A stretch of DNA of 64,000 nt from Nostoc sp. ATCC 53789 (GTDB lineage: Bacteria > Cyanobacteriota > Cyanobacteriia > Cyanobacteriales > Nostocaceae). Position numbers and translations under genes: made by a program. Positions 33,369 to 41,700 of the stretch are shown piece after piece (position 1 is the first letter of the stretch; each line of letters starts with the position of its first letter). The stretch spans positions 248,001 through 312,000 of the forward strand of contig NZ_CP046703.1 of the NCBI RefSeq assembly GCF_009873495.1. The letters run 5' to 3'. The notes under the pieces were generated by a model. The model was not told the DNA's origin and did not search any database. It saw only the letters and a program-made list of their open reading frames with translations.

Positions 33369-34943
33369 TTAATGACTAATATAGTGAAATCCTTTGACGA
33401 AATCTATAACCATACTTGACGAAGGTAAGATGTATTTTGTCGGTTCATTAGATATATCATCATAAGTTGAAGCATTAAGAGCAGAGCGATTAATAAATCT
33501 TTTCCCAAAGTTGGGATGGTCATGGACAATCAATGTGTGGGCGCTAGAATTTGTTAAAACTATTTGAGTTGGGGCTTTACAAAAATTTAACTTTGTGGCG
33601 ACTTCAATATTTTTTTTCGTCTGTTTAATTGTTGCCGCCTGACTCATAGCTTGTTCTAGAAGAATATTTAATTGTTTCACAATTAGGGGCGATTTTGGCA
33701 ATTTTAAATCTTGATTTGCAACAACTTCACTGTTAATCATTTCCACGACACTGGAAATATTATTTTGAGTAGATGCAGCATCTAAAAAGGGAAGAATCAC
33801 AATGTAAGCAGTGGAAAATAATGCTTCGTCGCTATCTGCATAAAATGTGAAAACAGTTCGACGACGACCACTTTCGATGCTTGGGGGTTGTTTTAGTATC
33901 CGGTATTCTTGAGCAATTTGATAGTAAGCGCCTGCGATCGCAAAATTGGCTTCGTGTTCTAAGGCTGCATCAACAATAATGCGGATTGTGGGCGGTGTCT
34001 CGTTAAAAAAGTCTCGTGAGTCTTCGGAATGGAACTTTTGGATAATGGAGCGATCGCCAGCTGGACTAAGATCGACCCATTCACAAATCATACCTTCGGT
34101 TTTTAAACCAAACCTGGAGGTGGCGTAAAGCTTGGCCCCAGTTAATGTTGCTCCAGTTAAATCAGCACCAATCCATTCCGCCCTAATTAATTTTGCCTGA
34201 GTTAAATCGGCGTGGATAAAAATTGTATTCGTTAAATTCGCATTGGTTAAATCTGCGCCAATTAAAGTAGCTCCGCTCAATTTTGCGCCGCTCAAGTCTG
34301 CCCAACGGAGGTTCGCCCCGCTCAAATCTGCCCAACGGAGGTTCGCTCCACTCAAATCTGCTCCGCTCAAGTTGGCATGGCTAAGATTTGCTTGTCTGAG
34401 TTCAGTATCTCGCAAATTTGCACCACTGAGATCGCAACGACTGAGATCACTGGCATTTAAGTTAGCCATCTCTAAATTTGCTCCCGTCATAGAAGCGCCT
34501 CTCAAGACACTCTCACTCAAGTTAGCGTGGCGGAGATTCGCTTGGCGGAGTGTTGCCTCTCGCAAATCAGCACTGGTGAGGTCAGCCTCCGATAGGTCAG
34601 CGCGACTGAGGTCTGCGCGAATTAACTCAGCGCGAATCAATAAGGCTCCTTTAAGTTGAGCGCGGCTGAGATCGGCTCGAATCAAATTAGCGACGTTGAG
34701 ACTAGCGTTATTTAAGATGGCGTTGGATAGATTCACGCCACTGAGTCTGGCTACATTCAGCTTGGCATTGCTCAAGTTAGCTTCGCTCAGATTCGCGCCA
34801 CTGAGGTTAACTATACTCAAATTAGCATCGCTAAGATTCACGCCACTGAGTTTGACCCCACTCAGATTAGCTTCCGCAAGGTCAATACCACTAAAGTTTA
34901 AGACTCCTGCTGCGTACTTTTCTAGTAATTCCTCTACAGTCAT
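33369..34943 (-). CDS. Pentapeptide-repeat protein
   Basis: 524 residues from ATG 34943 (MTVEELLEKYAAGVLNFSG), chosen because an AAGGGG precedes it; an earlier ATG at 34988 adds 15 residues. About 50 consecutive A(D/N)LSx pentapeptides run from residue 20 to about 275 (LSGVNLSDANLSIVNLSGAN; ADLSGANLRWADLSGANLRW), giving a right-handed quadrilateral beta-helix. The C-terminal 240 residues are not repetitive and contain GRRRTVFTFYADSDEALFST and FVKGFHYISH; I do not recognise a domain there. Pentapeptide proteins can mimic DNA, inhibit gyrase or simply act as scaffolds; no direct evidence exists here. The gene is divergent from tyrA with only about 55 bp between them. Confidence 0.85.
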   Translation of the reverse strand: MTVEELLEKYAAGVLNFSGIDLAEANLSGVKLSGVNLSDANLSIVNLSGANLSEANLSNAKLNVARLSGVNLSNAILNNASLNVANLIRADLSRAQLKGALLIRAELIRADLSRADLSEADLTSADLREATLRQANLRHANLSESVLRGASMTGANLEMANLNASDLSRCDLSGANLRDTELRQANLSHANLSGADLSGANLRWADLSGANLRWADLSGAKLSGATLIGADLTNANLTNTIFIHADLTQAKLIRAEWIGADLTGATLTGAKLYATSRFGLKTEGMICEWVDLSPAGDRSIIQKFHSEDSRDFFNETPPTIRIIVDAALEHEANFAIAGAYYQIAQEYRILKQPPSIESGRRRTVFTFYADSDEALFSTAYIVILPFLDAASTQNNISSVVEMINSEVVANQDLKLPKSPLIVKQLNILLEQAMSQAATIKQTKKNIEVATKLNFCKAPTQIVLTNSSAHTLIVHDHPNFGKRFINRSALNASTYDDISNEPTKYILPSSSMVIDFVKGFHYISH

Positions 34944-34997
34944 CGATGCTACCCCTTGGATGCCAACTTTAATAGTTGGTAAAGTCATAAAAACGGA

Positions 34998-35852
34998 ATG
35001 TCAAAATTAAAAATGAATATTGGGATTTTAGGGTTGGGATTGATCGGCGGATCTTTGGGTTTTGATTTGCGATCGCAAGGACATCATATCTTAGGAGTCA
35101 GTCGCCGTGAATCTACCTGTCAAAAGGCAGTTGCTATCGGCAGTGTTGATGAAGCATCAGTTGATCTGAGTCTGTTAGCAGCCGCAGAGGTTGTATTTAT
35201 TTGTACACCTCTAGCGCTTATTGTGCCCCAATTGGAGCAAATGATCGCTCATTTGTCTACAGCTACCATTGTGACTGACGTGGGTTCAGCAAAAGCAGAG
35301 ATAGTCAAAGCGATTTCTCCCCTTTGGGATAATTTTATCGGCGGTCATCCAATGGCGGGAAGAACAGATAGTGGCATAGAAGCTGCACAACGGAATTTAT
35401 TTGTTGATAAACCTTATGTATTAACACCGACAGCTACAACGCCTACTAGTGCAATTGCGGTTGTAGAAGAAATTGTGCGATCGCTAGGAGCTAATATCTA
35501 CTATTGTCAACCAGAGCAACATGACCGCGCTGTTAGTTGGATTTCCCATTTACCTGTAATGGTCAGTTCCTCATTGATTGCTGCTTGTTTGAGTGAAACT
35601 GACCCCGATGTTTTGGAACTAGCTCAAAAGTTAGCTAGTTCAGGTTTTCGGGATACCAGCCGTGTGGGTGGCGGGAATCCAGAGTTGGGCGTGATGATGG
35701 CGCGGTATAATCGTGAAGCATTGCTGCGATCGCTGCAACAGTATCGTCACAATCTTGATGAATTAACTAATTTAATTGAGCAAGAAAATTGGACAGTTTT
35801 AGAGCAAAAGTTGAAATCAACAGGTAAGGCACGACCTGATTTTGTTGATTAG
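34998..35852 (+). CDS. tyrA: Arogenate/prephenate dehydrogenase (TyrA)
   Basis: Tyrosine biosynthesis: oxidative decarboxylation of arogenate (in cyanobacteria usually arogenate with NADP) in the cytoplasm. 284 residues from ATG 34998; a start at 35013 (MNIGILGLGLIGG) fits family N-termini better but adds no clear ribosome site. Motifs are the nucleotide-binding NIGILGLGLIGGSL, ISPLWDNFIGGHPMAGRTDS with the catalytic His, WISHLPVMVSSSLIAACL and ASSGFRDTSRVGGGNPE. The C-terminal helical dimer domain is intact and there is no ACT domain, as usual for the arogenate type. The gene is unlinked to other aromatic-amino-acid genes in this window. Confidence 0.92.
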   Translation: MSKLKMNIGILGLGLIGGSLGFDLRSQGHHILGVSRRESTCQKAVAIGSVDEASVDLSLLAAAEVVFICTPLALIVPQLEQMIAHLSTATIVTDVGSAKAEIVKAISPLWDNFIGGHPMAGRTDSGIEAAQRNLFVDKPYVLTPTATTPTSAIAVVEEIVRSLGANIYYCQPEQHDRAVSWISHLPVMVSSSLIAACLSETDPDVLELAQKLASSGFRDTSRVGGGNPELGVMMARYNREALLRSLQQYRHNLDELTNLIEQENWTVLEQKLKSTGKARPDFVD

Positions 35853-36146
35853 AATTCAGGGATCAGGAGTCAGAATTTAGAAGTCAGAATGGGCTAAACC
35901 CTAGCTATCCGCTAACAGGAGTCGGAGATTCAGACCAGTGACTGAATTGTTGCACCACCAATTTTTCTTGTTTTGTGGGGATGCAAAAACGCCGATTATT
36001 CAGCCGTTTTTTCGCTCAGAATTAATTCTGAATTCTGACTCCTGGCTCCTGAATTCTGTTCGATAAAATCTTTAAAAAAATGCTACTTAACAGTTTGACA
36101 GTCACCAAACCGATGTACTATACAGATAAATTTACAAAAATCAACA
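35853..36146. other. Intergenic region with STRR arrays in inverted orientation
   Basis: CAGGGATCAGGAGTCAGAAT (35856-35890) and AATTCTGACTCCTGGCTCCT (36026-36055) are tandem arrays of the same heptamer family in opposite orientations, about 140 bases apart. Nothing else was recognised. Confidence 0.6.
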
Positions 36147-36440
36147 ATGGTAGAACGTCCAATCAAAAAATCGGAACGTCAGTCCCAAGCAAATACTGAC
36201 AGCAATTCCGAAAATAAGGATTCTATAACTCCTATTGAATCCAACCCCAAAAGCTCAAAACCGAGCCGTAACCGCTCGTCTGACAAAGGGAAAAAAGCAT
36301 CTTACGGAGATGAAAACAGGCAGCAGGGGAATCCTGCTCTAGCGCGTGGTCCAAAACCCGTTAAACCTCCAGTCGCCAAAGTCCAAACAGAAGAACTGGA
36401 AACCGAATCGGAAACTATCCCTGAGGAGTCTCAAGACTAA
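36147..36440 (+). CDS. Small disordered hydrophilic protein
   Basis: 97 residues, without hydrophobic segments and with Lys, Ser, Pro, Glu and Asn dominating (MVERPIKKSERQSQANTDSN; SSKPSRNRSSDKGKKAS; ARGPKPVKPPVAKVQTEE). The middle motif NPALARGPKPVKPPVAKVQ is the kind of segment conserved between cyanobacterial relatives of this protein. Mainly disordered, so it may bind nucleic acid or a partner protein; no role is known. The start is ATG 36147, after an AT-rich spacer, with no strong ribosome site. Confidence 0.55.
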   Translation: MVERPIKKSERQSQANTDSNSENKDSITPIESNPKSSKPSRNRSSDKGKKASYGDENRQQGNPALARGPKPVKPPVAKVQTEELETESETIPEESQD

Positions 36441-36572
36441 CATTACTCCTGCGTGTGATATGGGAGGCTTTAACTCGTCGTTATAAGTATATGAAGACAG
36501 GATTTCTGCCTCCGCAGGCAGTAATTATGCCCCCCATCACCATTGGGTTATTTTTATATTGAAATGCTGTTA

Positions 36573-37085
36573 CTAATCAATTTCTGTAACTAGCCATTGC
36601 CACTCAGTGACTACAGTGTTGGATATGTTGAGAACCAATTGCTGTCCATTAGAGAGAGGCACATAGACTTTGAGCGCATCAGTTGTTGGCAATTTCGGTA
36701 AGATATCAGTTAAGTTATATTCCCCCACATTGGGAACGGGTGCAGTTAAAGAGTATGCATCCGATGCACTAAGTAATTTTCCGGCTACTGTCTCAATCAA
36801 CAATGGTTGGGGATGAGCAATTTCAACGACACCCGGAAAAGCAACTAAGCGTAACCGTAAATCTTTTACTGCACTGGTGTAATTCTGTTTGAACAGCAAT
36901 ACTTGCCAAGCATATCCTTTTTCATCTTTGACAGATACTTGTGAGTGGTAGCGCAAGATACCGGGAGAATCATGATGTTGACGCAACAGTGCTTGCGCTG
37001 ACTCCACACCCAATCCACATCCAGTTAATGTTAAAAACACTATTAAGGCACAACGCCAAAAATATTGTTGAAATTTTCGCTTCAT
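36573..37085 (-). CDS. DUF3122 domain protein, exported
   Basis: 170 residues. An N-terminal hydrophobic segment, CALIVFLTLTGCGLGVESAQ (about 12-31), works as a signal and includes a Cys that could be a lipobox (LTLTGC). The mature part matches DUF3122 as I remember it: LLRQHHDSPGILRYHSQVSV, DEKGYAWQVLLFKQN, LRLRLVAFPGVVEIAHPQPL. Probably periplasmic. Function is unknown. The gene is alone on its strand and is followed by a sequence relic on the other strand. Confidence 0.75.
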   Translation of the reverse strand: MKRKFQQYFWRCALIVFLTLTGCGLGVESAQALLRQHHDSPGILRYHSQVSVKDEKGYAWQVLLFKQNYTSAVKDLRLRLVAFPGVVEIAHPQPLLIETVAGKLLSASDAYSLTAPVPNVGEYNLTDILPKLPTTDALKVYVPLSNGQQLVLNISNTVVTEWQWLVTEID

Positions 37086-37232
37086 CTAACACATTTTACA
37101 GCAGAATTTAGAAGCAGAGCCGAAGAAACTCCACCAAGATGTCAGAACTAACTCTCAAAGCAACAATTTTAGTCTAAAGCCTGCGGTGTATGCTGGGAGA
37201 AATAGCGATGTCTACGCCGACCTATCCTTAAG

Positions 37233-37537
37233 CATAATTTAGCTAACTTTCTTAGTTTAGCTGGTGTGTGCGAAGTCTTGGTTCTATTGGTCAACTCTGC
37301 CTTAGCATTTCTCCTGGTCATGGTTATACTGCCATCATTGCAGCTTTTATTGGTTGGTTAAACCCATCAGGTATTATTTTATCCAGTCTTCTTATGGCAC
37401 TTTTGTAAGTAGGCAGCAAATTAGTACAGATTAAATTAAGACTTCCTTTAGCTTTAGCTAGGATGTTTCAAGGTATTTTATTCTTTTTTCTTTTAGCAGT
37501 AGATATATTAATTTACAACCGAGTACGAGTGATATAA
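37233..37537 (+). pseudogene. Relic of an ABC-transporter permease (RfuC/BmpC-like)
   Basis: The reading frame ending at stop 37535 gives SISPGHGYTAIIAAFIG, then WLNPSGIILSSLLMALL, a stop at 37406-37408, and continues VGSKLVQIKLRLPLALARMF and FFFLLAVDILIYNRVRVI. This is the conserved C-terminal part of basic-membrane-protein-type or riboflavin/nucleoside ABC permeases. Just upstream in another frame, FLSLAGVCEVL matches the preceding family segment, so a frameshift is also present. The start and the rest of the gene are missing. No partner ATPase or binding protein is in the window. Confidence 0.75.
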
Positions 37538-37650
37538 GTGGTGAGTAGGGAAGCAAGGAGCAGGGGGAAAATTCCTCTCCTCTCCTCTGCACCCTTCCTC
37601 TCTGCCTTTTCTTCCCCATGCCCAACAGCTAATATTTAAGGAGATTTAAT
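37538..37650. repeat. GGGAGCAGG-type short repeats before the deacetylase gene
   Basis: AGGGAAGCAAGGAGCAGGGG followed by CTCTCCTCTCCTCTGC. Loose inverted STRR arms. The deacetylase ribosome site AAGGAG at 37639-37644 follows closely. Confidence 0.55.
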
Positions 37651-38541
37651 GTGTCTAATCGTAAATTATCGCCGTTTCTAAAGGTAGTAACTATTGCATT
37701 GCTTGCTGGTGTAAGTAGTGTAGGTATCAGTCTGCTTGCAGGCACAACTAAGCCAAAAGGTGAGAATGCTAAAACAAATTTAGGTAAGGCAATGAGTGCA
37801 GATGCACAGTCTATCACCTCAGCTACAGACCAGATGAATGAAGTGCCAAAGACTTTTCAGGGAACAATTGTTTATCAAGCAAAACTAAAAGCAAATGAGA
37901 AAGTCATTGCCCTAACTTTTGATGATGGCCCTGGCCCAAAAAATACGGCACAGATTTTAGAAATTTTGAAGAAAAATAATATTAAAGCGACATTCTTTAT
38001 GCTTGGGCAAATGGTGAAATATTTTCCCCAAGTTGCCAAGCAAGTGGCTGCTGATGGTCACGTAATTGGTAATCATACATGGCATCATTGGTATTTTAAA
38101 ATGGATGAAGCGACTGCGGCTAGTGAAATTGACCGCACAGCAGATATTATTTACAAGACGACTGGAGAGAAAACGACTCTGTTTCGTCCCCCTGGAGGCT
38201 TTCTGAATAATGGACTAGCCCAATATGCCAGAAATGAGAAGTACGCTGTCATGATGTGGTCAGAACAGTCGGGAGATGCTGAACGTCATTCGCCTCAAGT
38301 GCCAATGCTAGTTAAAAATGTGCTGAAATATGCAAAGCCAGGTGCAATCGTACTTTTGCACGATGGGGGCGGTAATCGTTCTAAATCTGTCAAAGCTTTA
38401 CCAGAAATGATTGCAGGTTTGAAGGCTCAAGGCTATCGATTTGTGACAATTCCCCAATTGCTGGAAATGCAAGCCCAAGAAGAAAGTACAGTAACGCCAG
38501 TATCAGCTGTAGTCACAAATCATGAACACCCAGACCATTAG
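37651..38541 (+). CDS. Polysaccharide deacetylase (NodB homology), exported
   Basis: 296 residues from GTG 37651 with AAGGAG seven bases upstream. An N-terminal hydrophobic segment (about 8-28, VVTIALLAGVSSVGISLLA) is a signal or anchor. The NodB domain (about 78-270) has the catalytic TFDDGPGPKNT, metal-binding NHTWHH and the RPPGG and LLHDGGG motifs of carbohydrate esterase family 4. It probably deacetylates peptidoglycan or exopolysaccharide. The last residues (about 275-296) are a disordered tail. The downstream 21-bp repeat array overlaps its end. The gene is convergent with tamB. Confidence 0.9.
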   Translation: MSNRKLSPFLKVVTIALLAGVSSVGISLLAGTTKPKGENAKTNLGKAMSADAQSITSATDQMNEVPKTFQGTIVYQAKLKANEKVIALTFDDGPGPKNTAQILEILKKNNIKATFFMLGQMVKYFPQVAKQVAADGHVIGNHTWHHWYFKMDEATAASEIDRTADIIYKTTGEKTTLFRPPGGFLNNGLAQYARNEKYAVMMWSEQSGDAERHSPQVPMLVKNVLKYAKPGAIVLLHDGGGNRSKSVKALPEMIAGLKAQGYRFVTIPQLLEMQAQEESTVTPVSAVVTNHEHPDH

Positions 38542-38569
38542 TTTAATCATTAGTGACAAACTAAACTAT

Positions 38570-38716
38570 TGGGCAACAATGTTATTGTCTCGGCTGGCAA
38601 TGCCATTGCATCGACTGACAATGCTATTGTATCGGCTAGCAATGCCATTGCATCGACTGGCAACGCTATTGCATCGATTGACAATGCTATTGTATCGGTC
38701 TGCATTAACATTGCAG
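38570..38716. repeat. 21-bp tandem repeat, seven units
   Basis: Seven head-to-tail units of the type CGGCTGGCAATGCCATTGCA plus T, each 21 bp, with two sub-types alternating (ACTGACAATGCTATTGTAT). It fills the gap between the convergent deacetylase and tamB genes and nearly reaches the tamB stop. The frame that reads MNTQTISLIISDKLNY from 38522 encodes the repeat as RLAMPLH/RLTMLLY units but overlaps two genes, so coding is doubtful. Confidence 0.8.
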
Positions 38717-38720
38717 CAAT

Positions 38721-41700
38721 CTAAAATCGAGTTTCATACTGAACTTGGAATAGATTTTCATCCCCTAAATTAGTTGAGCCTCGCATCAAAATTTCATCAT
38801 TGAGTCGATAAAGGACGTTATAACGGAAAGACTCATCGCTAGAAAGAGGGCGTGATAAAGAAGCAGAGAAATTTCTATTAATATTAAACACACCTTCTGC
38901 TGATAAATTCAGAACTGAAGCTGTCTTTGTTTCATTACTAGTAGTAGGGGTAGGGAATATCCGAAATTCGCTGAAACCAACAGCTTGTCCGATCGCAGTA
39001 ATAGTTCCTTGTAAACCACCTAAAATGGTAGAACTAGCGAAATTAGTCAGTCCTTGTCCTGCATCTGCTTGACCGAAAGAACCAAGAATCGAGCCACCTA
39101 GCAAAGCAACTATTTCTCCTTTACTACGGCTAGGTTCACTTGTCAGTTCCAGATTGTCGCCCAATTCACTCGCTGGCCCGTCCACTCTTGCTTGAACGCG
39201 AACGGTACGTAAAGTACCGAAGTTAGTCGCAGAAACATCGCTGATTTCAGCAGACAATGGTGATTCCAAAATTCGGCTGTTCGTTGCTGATGCTTCCGGT
39301 ACGATCGCAGTAAGCCGAACATCCAAAGTAGGGTCAAGTCCTTGGCTTGGAGTAAACCGCGCAGTTTGTTCGTAGCCTCGCGCTAAAGCAAACTCAGTAG
39401 AAAATAAGCTCAGTCGTCCTCCTGTCAAACGAATCAATCCTTCAGGAAGTGGCTTGGCTAATGTACCATTGATGGTCAAGTCGCCTTTTGCCTCAAAGTT
39501 CAGTATGGGCTGACTTAATGCGGCTCCTCCTGGTACAAAGCTTAGTAGGGATTCAGTGGTAACACGAACATTGTCATCTAGACTCAACCTTAAATCTGCA
39601 AACTCTACAGGTAAATTGGGTGGAGTTGCTGCGGTGTTAGCATTATTATCTGGTTTAGTAACTCCGCTAGCGCTACTCTCTGCTGTAGTCACTGCGCTAG
39701 CGTTACTTTGGGCTGTAGGTGTAGCATTAGCGTTAACCTGTTCTCTATTTAGATTTATGACGTTAGTGTTAGCTTCTGTTGTAGCTGCTGATTTTTTCTT
39801 AGCAGTATTTCCAATAATCACTCGACCATCACTTAGCCGAATCTCTCCACCAATTACGGGTTTTAAGGCTGTTCCGCGAATTACAGCATTGCCGCCGACA
39901 CCGCCTTCATACAATCCTGCAAGCTTAAAGTTGAGTTTGTCTGCTATTGATATTGTCAGGGGATTCGCTGTGGCTGGCTGAGGATTGAGAATTGGCAAGA
40001 TACCTGATGCAGTTATTTGCCCTTCATTGTAAAGAGCTTGAATGTTGTTAACACTCACCGTACTACCATTAAATTGTGCTGTCCCTGTCACATTCGTTAG
40101 GGGTTCAGATAAAGCTTGAGCGCTAATAGTTGCATTGTTAACTGTGGCGTTTCCATTAATAATTGGTTCGTTTAAAGTACCCTGAACATTTAAATTTACT
40201 TGTCCTTGACCGTCTACCCAAGTTACTTGATTATTGGTAAGCAGATTTAACAATGCCAATCCTTCATTGTTCACATCGGCGTTGATGCTGATTTGATTGC
40301 TATCTGGTTGCACCTCGGCAAATGGTAATGCCGCAGGTACGCTACCTGTAATCGTAACTGGTTGTGTTCCTGTGACTAGTAGGGTACTGTCGAAATTCAA
40401 ACGAGCATTGTTGTAGTCAAAATTCACCTGTCCACTTTGTACAGGTTGCTGGTTGAGAGTTGCATTCGCCAGTGTCACATTCCCTTGCGCTCTGGGATCT
40501 TGTAAACTACCTCCTAATGTGGCATCAGCATTTAGATTACCAGTGATATCTATGGGATATCTTTCTATAAAAGGTTGTAAAAGTGATAAAGGCAGACTTG
40601 CTACATTCAACTTTCCAGATAGCTGTTCAGTTCCTAACTGCCCCGAAAATGCCACCAGTCCTTGATTTATCCCAATACTCAAGGGCGAAAGTGTGACGAT
40701 TCCATCGGCAAAATTGCCTTGAGCAACGACTTGATTAATGGAATATTCACCCCATTTCCAGTTCGCACCTTGGAAATTAAAGCCGACATTCAACCCAGAC
40801 TTTAATGAGCCATTAGCTGTAATTCCTCCGCTCAAAGCACCCGTTAATTCTGCAAGGGTAGGTAAAGATAAGTCTCTTTTTGCCTCTACTTGCTGTTGTT
40901 GTGTTATCGATGTTGCAATTTTTGAAAAATATACAAGCTGGGTGAGCAAATCTGCATTGGGCAAACTGATAGGGTTGGTATCAAGTACTTCTGCTCCAGC
41001 CAACGTTGGAGGCTGCAACCCTGTACCAAGGTCTTTAAAGTCGAAGATATTAAATGCTTGTAAAAGTCTCTCAATTCTGGCTTGGTCTAAGTTAGCTTGG
41101 AATTGAAATTGCGGGTCATTCCCTGTTTGCACATTTCCACTTAAAGCGATGTTGCTATCTCCAATCCGCAATAGACCATTAGCCAAGCTAGCAGTGCCAT
41201 CAGCATAATTGATGCTGCCGCGAAATTCGTCTGCTGCAACTCTGGCAACACGAGGCCCTGCGATCGCAACGTCTCCCGCAACTGCATAATTATTAAGATT
41301 GACAACTAAATTTCCTGATAATTGCCCCCCTAAAGGTTTCAACTGATTGTTTGGTAAAAAGCCCCCAATCAAAGCTATCGGAAACTGTTGGGCGTTGATG
41401 AGTAAGTTCTCTCCTTCGGTTCTACCTGTAGTAACTGCCTCATCCCGCTTGACTAAAAATGAAGTTGGACGATAATCTGCACCCAGGTTAAGCGCAATCC
41501 TGTCTTGCTTCCCGGCTAATCGCAGACTTGCTCCCTGTCCTCCCTGAAAATTCACGTTTCCAGTTAAAAGCGGGTCAAAGGCTAAATTACTAACCTGGAA
41601 ATTCCGCAGCCGAATATTACCATTGGCTTGCGGTACATCTGGAGTACCTGTAACTTTTCCCTTAAAATCAAGTACCCCTGCTAACGCTACGTCACCAGGA

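Noticed and set aside
34243..35010. Long plus-strand frames opposite the pentapeptide-repeat gene
   Set aside because: The periodic repeat opens other frames. The products (LKSAQRRFAPLKS) are mirror artefacts of the pentapeptide codons.
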